Part shown: piece after piece, positions 44,601-52,207 of the stretch | How the letters are laid out: the number at the start of each line of letters is the position of its first letter | How positions within the stretch are numbered: position 1 is the first letter of the stretch | Origin: JBDREC01 sp043820105 [NCBI: Pseudomonadota bacterium] | Lineage (GTDB): Bacteria > Bdellovibrionota_F > JAHFAK01 | NCBI GenBank assembly: GCA_043820105.1 | Contig: JBDREC010000046.1 | Location: 18,614-82,613 of the forward strand | Length of the DNA: 64,000 nucleotides | Reading direction: 5' to 3' | Translations under genes and position numbers: made by a program | The notes under the pieces: generated by a model | What the model saw: only the letters and a program-made list of their open reading frames with translations | Told to the model about the DNA's origin: nothing | Database searches by the model: none

Positions 44601-44821
44601 TTCACTTTAATGGTAGCAAAAGCCAAAGAATAGAACTTATGCATTGGTTTGATGGTTGGAGCAAGGCCCTTGATGTAATGAATTATTTAAAGACAGGATA
44701 TAAGTCTGAGGGATTATTAGATGTTCATTTTATAACAGATGAAGACATTAAGAATAAGACAAGTTTTGCTGTGAAGATTGGTGCTGTAACAGATGCTGCC
44801 AAGCCTTTAAAGATGAAGTAA
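41636..44821 (+). CDS. Sensor domain + PEP-synthase-like ATP-grasp + nucleotidyltransferase fusion
   Basis: 1061 residues. Residues ~12-140 repeat the sensor domain of the upstream kinase (ERTKELNCLYEL, WRYSEI, IDVYYLEEK, FLPEERKLLNTIA). Residues ~160-320 are helical linker. An ATP-grasp domain follows (KLGGKSSGLF 348-357; VRSSSLLED 448-456; LLQCRP 708-713), then the GPGRWGSR domain (793-800, with SFGTHFFQDL) also found in the preceding protein. The C-terminus (940-1061) is a Pol-beta-type nucleotidyltransferase: GSTKSGTAQMGSDIDLLV with D984 and D986, third Asp D1029. The phosphohistidine and PEP domains are missing. I know no named enzyme with this order. Confidence 0.83.
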   Translation: MKKDSKAIKDKTFYNELNERTKELNCLYELDKILEIIGLDSLVLFEKLMPIIKCAWRYSEICCIKAMFRKKEFYSDEFTETPWVQSSNIFIQGEKVGQIDVYYLEEKEDVGEGCFLPEERKLLNTIADRVGKYFYYEELRRNYLKMQELKQEPTELKDEKWKVILSMISRTDANLLALIVKKMLYRLCWAGNIEAQSMMQEYGHDLAETQEGSIIDANRPIKKKKNESLIDLRNKIFNIASEVYSDEAIIDLIEKWMKENNVSFLVRTLESNSTSFAEISEAISKYQHLTPGDAKISGVTKKSLLVLLTRRFLTENLRFTNIAKQYLEIKDFYKLFQHTIAPFDSHGKLGGKSSGLFLASSIIKRKAKDLNIQIKVPKTWFVSSDTIYSFIHYNNLGDIIEQKYKTINQIRSEYPHIVHVFKNASFPSEIISGLSSALDDFGNKPIIVRSSSLLEDNFDTSFAGKYKSLFLANQGTKEERLEALMDGIAEIFASTFAPDPISYRIEKNLLDFKEEMGILIQEVVGKKTGKYFFPAFAGVAFCNNEFRWSKRIKKDDGLLRIVPGLGTRAVDRLSDDYPILIAPGQPNLRVNTIPKEICKYSPQKIDVINLESNEFQTVEIEKILKEIDYDYPQINNVMSIYDGDSLRIPAPFELDFKENTKDLVVTFEGMFSKTTFINDVKKILDELKSVLKTPVDIEFAFDENDFYLLQCRPQSYSIENKPQPIPKNIEAKDCLFTAHKYISNGYVPDISHIVYVDPLNYATIKEHSELFRIGKVVGKLNKLLPKRKFILMGPGRWGSRGDITLGVNVTYADINNTSVLIEVARKKGNYVPDLSFGTHFFQDLVESNIRYIPLYPDEGTCVFNENFLNNKKNLLSEILPKYGYLKDVIKVIDVPHSTDGKILKILMNSDLNEALAYFSKPSMSTEVEEEVYTPDTKETQPDEWNWRMLMANKLASELDSRKYGVKNIYVFGSTKSGTAQMGSDIDLLVHFNGSKSQRIELMHWFDGWSKALDVMNYLKTGYKSEGLLDVHFITDEDIKNKTSFAVKIGAVTDAAKPLKMK

Positions 44822-44823
44822 TA

Positions 44824-45696
44824 TTAGATGAGAATTCTTTTAGCTTGATCAAGCTTATCTAAGTTAAATTCAACAATAGCGAGTTCCTTGCCATTATGTG
44901 CAGCTGAGAAACAGTGGGTTTCATTAATTTTATCTTTCCATGACTTTGTTATACTTGCTGATTCATGGATGTGTCCATGAAGAGTTAATAATGGTTTGTT
45001 ATTTTCAATAAATCTTCTTATTGCAATGCTACCTACATGAACATCAAGCTGCACATGGTCTATCATTTTTCCATCAAGTGCAGCATAATCAAGGTTTGTG
45101 TTGTGAGGAGGAGCATGAAATAAAAATATTGAATTTATAAATTTATCACCCTTTGTTAGGATTTCCAGATCATTAGAAATCGTAGAATGTTTAATAATAT
45201 TTTCTGGAATTTTTTCTGATCTATAACCTTCATAGGGATGAATACAGCCTGGGTCAACATATTGACTAACATCATATTTTTCCCAATCTTTAAAAAGAAA
45301 TGGAGTAGGTGGTATATATGAATATCCGAATATATTATAATTATAAAGTTGGGTTTTTTTAAAATGAATATAATTCCAAAGCCCTTTTTTTTCAGCTTCT
45401 ATTAAATGAACTTCATTTATTTTTGGGTCATCATTTCCGAGTATTAAATATATTTTGGGATATTGTTTTTTTAGCTTTTTCCTGAGAATAAATAACTGAG
45501 GACTTAGAAAATCGTTTATAAAATTATCGTAATTTTTGTGATTATTGTTTGTTAAGCAACTAAAGGCAGATGGTAATATATCACCTCCAACAAAAATGAT
45601 TTCAGGAGTTTTTTTTATGATATACTTAAAAAGTTTGTTATATTTTACTATATCTCCATGTAGGTCTGTCACAAAAAAACATTTTGTTTGGTTCAT
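44824..45696 (-). CDS. Calcineurin-like metallophosphoesterase
   Basis: 290 residues. Metal-ligand motifs in order: FVTDLHGD near residue 9, FVGGDILP, LILGNDDPK, LFHAPPHNTNLD and LHGHIHESAS. This is the class III phosphoesterase pattern (D-x-H, GD, GND, H, GHxH). No signal peptide, so it is probably cytosolic. Substrate (cyclic nucleotide, phosphoprotein or phosphodiester) is unknown. It is convergent, three bases from the fusion gene's stop. Confidence 0.88.
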   Translation of the reverse strand: MNQTKCFFVTDLHGDIVKYNKLFKYIIKKTPEIIFVGGDILPSAFSCLTNNNHKNYDNFINDFLSPQLFILRKKLKKQYPKIYLILGNDDPKINEVHLIEAEKKGLWNYIHFKKTQLYNYNIFGYSYIPPTPFLFKDWEKYDVSQYVDPGCIHPYEGYRSEKIPENIIKHSTISNDLEILTKGDKFINSIFLFHAPPHNTNLDYAALDGKMIDHVQLDVHVGSIAIRRFIENNKPLLTLHGHIHESASITKSWKDKINETHCFSAAHNGKELAIVEFNLDKLDQAKRILI

Positions 45697-45736
45697 AGTT
45701 ATCCACTAGGGGTTTAGAAAAAATTATTAATACAAT

Positions 45737-45765
45737 TAAATATTAATTTTAGTGATAATAATCAA
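45737..45765 (-). promoter_or_regulatory. Sigma70-type promoter of the phosphoesterase gene
   Basis: Minus strand TTGATT (45765-45760), 17-base spacer, TATTTA (45742-45737), 41 bases before the ATG at 45696. Confidence 0.45.
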
Positions 45766-45869
45766 GATTAGAAATATCTATGCACAATAAACATTATGAT
45801 AGATTTCTAAGTTAACTAAACAGCGCTATTAGTGATTAAGTGATGCTTGCTTTTTCTGGTTTTTTACAA

Positions 45870-46151
45870 TTACCCAAAAAACTTTAGAAAAATAATATAA
45901 AAAAATAGTAAAACAATAGCACCCAACCAGGTGATTAATAAAGCTCCACCAAGTTTTACAAAAATGTTGGACTTTTTAAAGTCAAAGGCTTGAAGACCAC
46001 CAGCCATTTTTCCATATTTACCTCCTTTTGAAGGAGTGGAAGCTAGACTAAGAGAAAAACCACAGCTCGGGCAATTTTTTTTTCGATTGGAAAATTCTTC
46101 ACCACAGCTAGGGCAGCCTGATTTATTAGGATTAGAAGTATTTTCAGACAT
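45870..46151 (-). CDS. Small zinc-ribbon membrane protein
   Basis: 93 residues. An N-terminal zinc ribbon C13-x2-C16 and C27-x2-C30 (GCPSCGEEFSNRKKNCPSCGFS), a Gly/Ser linker, and a C-terminal membrane helix (VKLGGALLITWLGAIVLLFFYIIFLKFF). The cytosolic metal site plus tail anchor is a common layout for small adaptors; function unknown. It stands alone between phosphoesterase and SDR genes. Confidence 0.72.
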   Translation of the reverse strand: MSENTSNPNKSGCPSCGEEFSNRKKNCPSCGFSLSLASTPSKGGKYGKMAGGLQAFDFKKSNIFVKLGGALLITWLGAIVLLFFYIIFLKFFG

Positions 46152-46302
46152 TGTTTTTTAGTAAAAAGTTGATAAATATTTGTTCTTTAATAGTAGTTTA
46201 TTATAAAATAGTCAAATAATTGATTTATATATTTGAGAGAGACCTTGATTCTTTTTATTAAAATTGATAAAGATTTTCTTTCAATATCTTGTGGGGAATA
46301 AA

Positions 46303-47298
46303 ATGAAAATAGCTGTCACAGGTGCTTCAGGTCATGTTGGAGCAAATCTAATAAGAGAATTGTTAAGTCAAAAATATGATGTCAGGGCCTTGATCCATGA
46401 GGACTGCCTTGCACTTGATGGTCTTGATATTGAAAAAGTTAAAATTGATGTTACTAATGAGGATTCACTTTTTAAAGCTTTTGAAAATATAGATATTGTT
46501 TTTCATTTGGCGGCTATAATCTCAATAATTGGTGGAAGAAAAGGTAAAGTTTACAATACCAATGTAATAGGCACCAGGAATGTAGTCTCAGCTTGTTTAA
46601 AAAGAAAAGTAAAAAGACTTGTTCATTTCAGCTCAATTCATGCCTTTGCTCAAGATCCGCTAAACGAAGCACTTAATGAAACACGAAAACTTGTTGATGA
46701 AGATGGTAAAAAACATCCAGCTTATGATATGTCAAAAGCACAGGGAATTCGTGAAGTGCAAAAAGGAATAAGCATGGGGCTTGATGCTATAATTGTTTGT
46801 CCTACTGCGGTTTTAGGACCAAATGATTATAGGCATTCAAGAATGGGAAAGGTTCTTTGCATGCTTTCAAAGCAGACACTTCCAGGTCTTGTTGGTGGAG
46901 GTTTTAACTGGGTTGATGCAAGAGATGTGTCAAGAGGTGCAATAGAGGCAAGCAAAAATGGAAAAACCGGAGAGATTTATTTGTTAAGTGGGAACTGGCA
47001 TTCTGTAAAAGAGCTTGCCCAGTTTGTTGAAAAGGTTTCTGGAAAAAAATCACCAAGCATCACCTATCCTTTGTGGATGGCAAATATTGGGGCCATGGCC
47101 ATAACACCCTTTGCAAAAATCCTTGACAAAGAACCATTATTTACAACAGAGGCAATGCTTGCCCTAAAAGCTAATCAAAATATTCTCTGTGATAAAGCTC
47201 AAAAAGACTTTGGATATTCACCTAGAGATACGCATGAAACTGTTAAGGATACTTTAACTTGGTTTGACAAAGAAGGTATAATTAAATTAAAGAAATGA
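46303..47298 (+). CDS. NAD(P)-dependent epimerase/dehydratase of the extended SDR family
   Basis: 331 residues from the ATG at 46303 (GGGG 6 bases upstream; the TTG at 46264 is rejected). N-terminal dinucleotide loop TGASGHVGANLI (TGxxGxxG) and active site Tyr/Lys in AYDMSKAQG. HFSSIHAF and CPTAVLGPNDYRHSRMG are typical of dihydroflavonol-reductase/3-beta-HSD/NSDHL-like enzymes. It overlaps by four bases the gene for a steroid-5-alpha-reductase homologue, so the substrate may be a sterol, steroid or other polycyclic lipid; that is inference from context. Confidence 0.87.
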   Translation: MKIAVTGASGHVGANLIRELLSQKYDVRALIHEDCLALDGLDIEKVKIDVTNEDSLFKAFENIDIVFHLAAIISIIGGRKGKVYNTNVIGTRNVVSACLKRKVKRLVHFSSIHAFAQDPLNEALNETRKLVDEDGKKHPAYDMSKAQGIREVQKGISMGLDAIIVCPTAVLGPNDYRHSRMGKVLCMLSKQTLPGLVGGGFNWVDARDVSRGAIEASKNGKTGEIYLLSGNWHSVKELAQFVEKVSGKKSPSITYPLWMANIGAMAITPFAKILDKEPLFTTEAMLALKANQNILCDKAQKDFGYSPRDTHETVKDTLTWFDKEGIIKLKK

Positions 47299-48053
47299 TT
47301 GAACTGAATTATTTTAATATATTTATCTATATATGGCTGGCCTTAGCTTTTTTTACATTTATTATTTTACTTTTTATCACTGCTCCGTATGGCAGACATA
47401 CAAGAAAAGGTTGGGGTCCCTCCATTAACCCTAGATTTGGCTGGATCCTAATGGAAATTCCTTCAGTCCTGCTCTTTGCACTTTTCTTTATTCTTGGAGA
47501 TAGGCACACAAATATAGTTTGTTTTTTCTTTTTATTGATGTGGGAAGTTCACTATATTCAGAGAACCTTTATTTATCCTTTGAACCTTAGAAAAAGCGCA
47601 AAAAAAATGCCTTTTTTAATCATTATCTTTTCCTTATTTTTTAATTCCATAAATTGTTATTTGAATGGAAGATATCTTTTTACTTTGGGACCTGTTTATA
47701 ATTTAAGTTGGCTAATTGATCCAAGGTTTTTAATTGGGACAGGTCTTTTTGTTATTGGTTTTCTAATAAATTTAAAATCTGATAGAATTCTATTTAAACT
47801 AAGGGATCAAGGCAACGGTTATCAGATACCAAAAACTTTTCTTTATAAATGGATTTCCTGTCCAAATTATTTTGGGGAAATTTTAGAATGGATTGGTTGG
47901 GCAATTGCTACCTGGTCTTTGCCAGGATTGACATTTGCTGTTTGGACAATTGCAAACCTGCTTCCAAGGGCAATTTCTAATCATAAATGGTATATGGATA
48001 AGTTTGAAGATTATCCAAAGAACAGGAAGATTATATTTCCGTTTTTCTTTTAA
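47295..48053 (+). CDS. Steroid 5-alpha-reductase (SRD5A1-like) homologue
   Basis: 252 residues, six to seven membrane helices. The C-terminal domain matches 3-oxo-5-alpha-steroid 4-dehydrogenase very closely: GYQIPKTFLYKWISCPNYFGEILEW, GWAIATWSLPG, LPRAISNHKWYMDKFEDYPKNRKIIFPF. Human SRD5A1 has nearly the same series (NYFGEI, EW, WS, RA, H-WY, KFE-YPK-RKII-PF). Length equals the eukaryotic enzyme. It would reduce a C=C conjugated to a carbonyl using NADPH in the membrane. ATGA overlap with the SDR gene indicates one pathway. Confidence 0.9.
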   Translation: MIELNYFNIFIYIWLALAFFTFIILLFITAPYGRHTRKGWGPSINPRFGWILMEIPSVLLFALFFILGDRHTNIVCFFFLLMWEVHYIQRTFIYPLNLRKSAKKMPFLIIIFSLFFNSINCYLNGRYLFTLGPVYNLSWLIDPRFLIGTGLFVIGFLINLKSDRILFKLRDQGNGYQIPKTFLYKWISCPNYFGEILEWIGWAIATWSLPGLTFAVWTIANLLPRAISNHKWYMDKFEDYPKNRKIIFPFFF

Positions 48054-48067
48054 TTTCCTATTTAATT

Positions 48068-51000
48068 TTACCAAGATATTTGGGAAACAAATTTTCCAAG
48101 TGGACCATCATCAACGATATTTATAATACCTCTGTTTAATTCCAATACTAGGCTAGGCAAGCCTTTTGTATGATCTAAGTCTGGTTGACTTGGTCCTCCA
48201 TAGCCATCTGGGTGAGAGTGAAAACTTAATGTGCCGCTTTGACTTTGTGATTTTGACCTTAAGCTGCCAAAATATTTTTTATCAACACCAGAATCAGCAT
48301 ATAAATATCTTAATGGGTCTAAACCGTTTGCTCCTGATAAATTTGAGCTAGTCTGAAGATAAAATTCCCCTCCACTGGGTAAGTATGCAGGAGAACCAGC
48401 AACAGAGGATTCTGGAATAAAATCATCAATAATGATTTTTCCGTTTTGCTTTTTAAATGTAAATGAACCATGTATTTCAAGTGTATTATTTTGTCCTACC
48501 TGTTCTACCCATTCTCTTGCTTTTTTTAAGGCTCTTTCATCAACTTGGATTTTTGTTCCATTTCTGGTTTTATGTGTAATGTATCTAGGTCTGCTTCTGG
48601 CTGGGTTTCTTGAGTTGAACTGTAGGTCAAAGTTTTTTGCATCTTCTGGTGTAGCTGCCATTACTCTCCATTTTTCAGATGGATCACCAATTGTTCTTCG
48701 GAGGGAAGATAAGATCTCATCAGTCTGATTTAATTTTGAAGTTAAAGTTGCAACTGCTCTCTCATCTGGAACCCCTTGTACCAGTTTTTCAAGTAATCTT
48801 TTGCCTTCAGGAGATAACTGGGCCCAAACTCTTTCATATCTAGCCCTTAAAGCAGGTGATGAGCTTGCTAAAAGTTCCTCGTAACATTCATTTATTGTTC
48901 TGTTATTTGTTGCCATTCTAATAGGCATATCATCTCCTGAAGAACTTGCCCTTTTGGTTGATGATGTTTTCGGCGAAGTTCTTCTAGGGGTGGTTGGTCT
49001 TGCTCTGGATGAAGTTGCTACAGGCCTTGCTCTTCTTGAACTTAGGATATCATTCATTGTGTCTACATTTAATTGCATATCATTCAATGCCCTTGTAAGC
49101 TCTTTTTTTCTGCCGCTTTGATACCATTTTAAATTATTTATTTGTTCTTTGATTTCCTCTACTCTTTTTTTGCCCATCTCTACTAATTGCTTTATTGTGC
49201 CACTATTTTCTTCTCTCATTTGTTGAATTATCCTGGTTCGTTGAACAGCATTTGGATGTATGGTTGTAGTGGCTGTTTTTCCAGCAAGACCCCTTCTCAT
49301 TAAATCCTTTGCTTCATCTTCAGAAAATCCACCACGTCTTAATATATTATACTTTTCCTGTAATACTTCATCTGTATACCTAAAAACAGATCCATCACCA
49401 TGATTGTGTGCTCTTAGGAGTGCTTGAGATTGAGTCTCTGTTAATGTGTTTTTTCCCGTTGCCCTTGCTGCTGCTGATACTCTCGCAGCATCATCAAGGC
49501 CTGCATTATCCATAACTTGCGCTACAGGATATTTGCTTCTCGCCATTCTTGCGGCTGCTCTTGCTTCCAGGTCTTGTGCTGCTTGAGATGCACTTGTTCT
49601 TGCTACAGTAGAAGCACCTGCTCTACCTGTTGCAGCTTGTGCTCCATCACTTGAGACTTGTCCAGCTATTCTAGCGGATGAAGTTCTGGCTGTACCCTTT
49701 GCAACTGCAGTTCCCGCATCAGCTGATGGGTTTTTAAAGAAAGCAAGCATTGCTTTAAAGGTGCTTTCAGCTTCTGTTATATCTACATTTAATTTTTTTA
49801 TTTGTCCTTTCCATGCTGTGAGGATTTCATCCATATTGCTATCTACATTTAATTTATTTAAAAAGGTGCCAATAAGCTCAATTGCTTCTTTTGGGATTCT
49901 TCCATTTGACACTTGTTTTCTTAAAAAATCTAGCATTGCATCAGAGCCTTTTGAAACCATCAATTTCGCCATTTGTTTTATTATGTCATCTGGGATTAAT
50001 CTTCTGGCTACAGCTCCAGCTCCACCAGTTGCTCCGTTAAAGATAAGGGATAGTATTCCACCAATAACAGCTGCTTGCTGATGTTCTTCCATTCTAACTC
50101 TCATTTCTTCAATGTGCTCATCACTGTGAAGATGACTTTTTTCAAGAGCTTCTTCATAATCTTCTTTTGCATCAAAATAGGGCTCTGATATTAAAACCAT
50201 GTCAACGCCAAATCCAACAGCTGCAGTTGCTACCCAGCTTGTTCCAAAAGATGCAACTACTACTGCTTCAAGGGCTATTGTAGCTCCAATTCCAATTGCC
50301 ATATCTCTTGCCATTAGACCCATCTCATCGATGTTATCTACTTTATCTAAAACTATACAAAACTTAGCAGCTTCTGCTATTGGGTTTTGGCCTGAGCCAT
50401 TAAATCCTGCTACATGTTCTTTTAATAAGTCAGAAGACATGTATGGAATAAACTGATTTGGGCTTTTGGGATCAAGATTTGCTATTTCATTAAAATATTG
50501 CATGTGATCTCCTGTTCCACGTTGAGATTCACTTGCTATTGGAGCATTTATTGCGAAATCAGTATGATTTTGAAGTCCAAGTTCATTTAATTTTCCTTGT
50601 GCTTTTTGCCTTTGTTCTTGATCCATGTATCTCCATTGATTTTTCAAGATTGTTTGCCTAAAGTTTGTCATTGTGTCTATTTTTTGCTGCCTTTTTAATG
50701 AGTCCATGTGACCATCAATATATTCAGTATCACCCCACCCTGCACCTTCATTTCTTGCTACAAGTCCTGGGATCCCAGTGTCAAGAGCATAACCTGACAA
50801 GTCTACAGCCTTGGTCATTCCTGCTTCTGTGAATTTTCTCAAAGTGCCCTTATCCTCAAACATTTGATAGCCATAACTTTCATATTGCTTTTTAATTGCA
50901 TCAGATTCGCACATTGCACGAAATCTAACAGCATCAGGTGTGCCTTCTGGTAATGCTTCGGCTAAATCAACTTGAATGGCTCTTACTGAAGAATCTTTAC

Positions 51001-51715
51001 AACCTGTTCTTCTTGGAGTTTTATCTGATAAAGCATCCAGGGCTACTGTTGTTTGCCTTCTTGCTTCAGATGTTGATTTTCTCATTACTTGTTCCGGACT
51101 GTTTAAAGAATTTAATTGTGGTGTACACCAACTTGAACTTGAACAATCAAAATCATAATAAACAAGTTCTCCACCATTTTCATCTGTTGTTGTATGTCTT
51201 TGCATTGGCGGCAGTTCGCCTAAATCATCTTCCATATCATCTACTAAGTCTTCAAGTTCATTCATTACATCTCTATATTCATCATATTCTTTATTTAAAT
51301 CAGCTTTTGAGTCAGCGCATAAGTGCCTGAGAGATGGATCTTCTTTGCAATACTTTCTTTGATTTCTTAAATATTCATCTGTTTCTTTTAGGGCAATTTG
51401 TGCAATAAGTGCCTGACATGCTTTTGGAATAAATGAATAAGGAACATTATGAGTTTTTTGTGATTCATAATAAACACCAGCTGCTCCAAATAAAGCAGCT
51501 TTTCCCCATCTTAAAGCAGCATCTGACATTCCATAACCATGAACCATTTTTTCAACTTCATTGAGATTCCACTTGGGATTGCCTTTGCCGTCTGTTAATG
51601 TAAAAGGAGCTCTCCATCTGTTGTAATCTGTGCATTGTTCATTGCCAAGTGCTAGATTTGTAAGTGAAAAAATGAAGATAAATTGAAAAATTATATAAAT
51701 CCTTTTTGAATACAT
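48068..51715 (-). CDS. Large secreted protein with C-terminal JAMM/MPN+ metalloprotease domain
   Basis: 1215 residues. Sec signal peptide (1-24, ending NLALG). An N-terminal Cys-containing helical region (25-470); two hydrophobic helical patches (about 472-508 and 547-570); a long Ala/Arg/Ser-rich region (about 660-960); and a C-terminal JAMM domain. The JAMM signature is complete: E1080, then H1166-x-H1168-x7-S1176-x2-D1179 (HSHPDGYGGPSQPD). JAMM enzymes cleave isopeptide or peptide bonds next to ubiquitin-like tails, or peptidoglycan-like substrates in phage proteins. A secreted version of this size suggests an effector or toxin. A perfect sigma54 promoter lies 76 bases upstream. Confidence 0.85.
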   Translation of the reverse strand: MYSKRIYIIFQFIFIFSLTNLALGNEQCTDYNRWRAPFTLTDGKGNPKWNLNEVEKMVHGYGMSDAALRWGKAALFGAAGVYYESQKTHNVPYSFIPKACQALIAQIALKETDEYLRNQRKYCKEDPSLRHLCADSKADLNKEYDEYRDVMNELEDLVDDMEDDLGELPPMQRHTTTDENGGELVYYDFDCSSSSWCTPQLNSLNSPEQVMRKSTSEARRQTTVALDALSDKTPRRTGCKDSSVRAIQVDLAEALPEGTPDAVRFRAMCESDAIKKQYESYGYQMFEDKGTLRKFTEAGMTKAVDLSGYALDTGIPGLVARNEGAGWGDTEYIDGHMDSLKRQQKIDTMTNFRQTILKNQWRYMDQEQRQKAQGKLNELGLQNHTDFAINAPIASESQRGTGDHMQYFNEIANLDPKSPNQFIPYMSSDLLKEHVAGFNGSGQNPIAEAAKFCIVLDKVDNIDEMGLMARDMAIGIGATIALEAVVVASFGTSWVATAAVGFGVDMVLISEPYFDAKEDYEEALEKSHLHSDEHIEEMRVRMEEHQQAAVIGGILSLIFNGATGGAGAVARRLIPDDIIKQMAKLMVSKGSDAMLDFLRKQVSNGRIPKEAIELIGTFLNKLNVDSNMDEILTAWKGQIKKLNVDITEAESTFKAMLAFFKNPSADAGTAVAKGTARTSSARIAGQVSSDGAQAATGRAGASTVARTSASQAAQDLEARAAARMARSKYPVAQVMDNAGLDDAARVSAAARATGKNTLTETQSQALLRAHNHGDGSVFRYTDEVLQEKYNILRRGGFSEDEAKDLMRRGLAGKTATTTIHPNAVQRTRIIQQMREENSGTIKQLVEMGKKRVEEIKEQINNLKWYQSGRKKELTRALNDMQLNVDTMNDILSSRRARPVATSSRARPTTPRRTSPKTSSTKRASSSGDDMPIRMATNNRTINECYEELLASSSPALRARYERVWAQLSPEGKRLLEKLVQGVPDERAVATLTSKLNQTDEILSSLRRTIGDPSEKWRVMAATPEDAKNFDLQFNSRNPARSRPRYITHKTRNGTKIQVDERALKKAREWVEQVGQNNTLEIHGSFTFKKQNGKIIIDDFIPESSVAGSPAYLPSGGEFYLQTSSNLSGANGLDPLRYLYADSGVDKKYFGSLRSKSQSQSGTLSFHSHPDGYGGPSQPDLDHTKGLPSLVLELNRGIINIVDDGPLGKFVSQISW

Positions 51716-51790
51716 ATCCCATCCTCGAAAATTATTTTAACCTAAGCACAAATTAATAAATAAATTATTAAGATTGATTCTCGAATTATA

Positions 51791-51806
51791 TGCAATGGGT
51801 ATGCCA
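51791..51806 (-). promoter_or_regulatory. Sigma54 promoter of the JAMM-protein gene
   Basis: Minus strand TGGCAT (51806-51801), N5, TTGCA (51795-51791): full consensus and spacing. Predicted start near 51779, with a 64-base leader. The rest of the 51716-52207 gap holds the divergent sigma54 promoter; otherwise AT-rich. Confidence 0.8.
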
Positions 51807-52144
51807 ATTGGGTGTTATTGTATTATGGCAATAAAAACGGCATATTAGTAAGGGAGAAATCCTTTTTTATGTTAAATTTGTAGATCTGCATGCTTGACAA
51901 AAATATTTGAAAATTATAATTGCATTTCCATCCATTAGAAAAGGGATTTCCCAAATCTAAAAAAAGGGAATATAACGCACCGCGCAACTAAAAAATCAAT
52001 AATTTTAAGTACTTTGGCTGGGGACATGCTTGGTACAGGTGTGGAACATTCATGAAACAGGAAGTGTTTCATTTACAGATTTGAAGGAAATATAATGGTT
52101 TGTAAAGGTCAATTAAAACAATAAGATAGGTGTATGATTTGGCT

Positions 52145-52160
52145 TGGCATCCTTTTTGCA
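52145..52160 (+). promoter_or_regulatory. Sigma54 promoter of the Pal-like lipoprotein gene
   Basis: TGGCAT (52145-52150), N5, TTGCA (52156-52160): full consensus. Predicted start near 52172, 36 bases before the ATG at 52208. Confidence 0.82.
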
Positions 52161-52207
52161 ATAAAGTTAAAGTAGATAGATACTCAATAGGGAAAAAGGA
52201 GTTCGCC

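Noticed and set aside
50938-51330. 130-residue plus-strand frame inside the JAMM gene
   Set aside because: Leu/His-rich antisense shadow of a real gene with signal peptide and domain.
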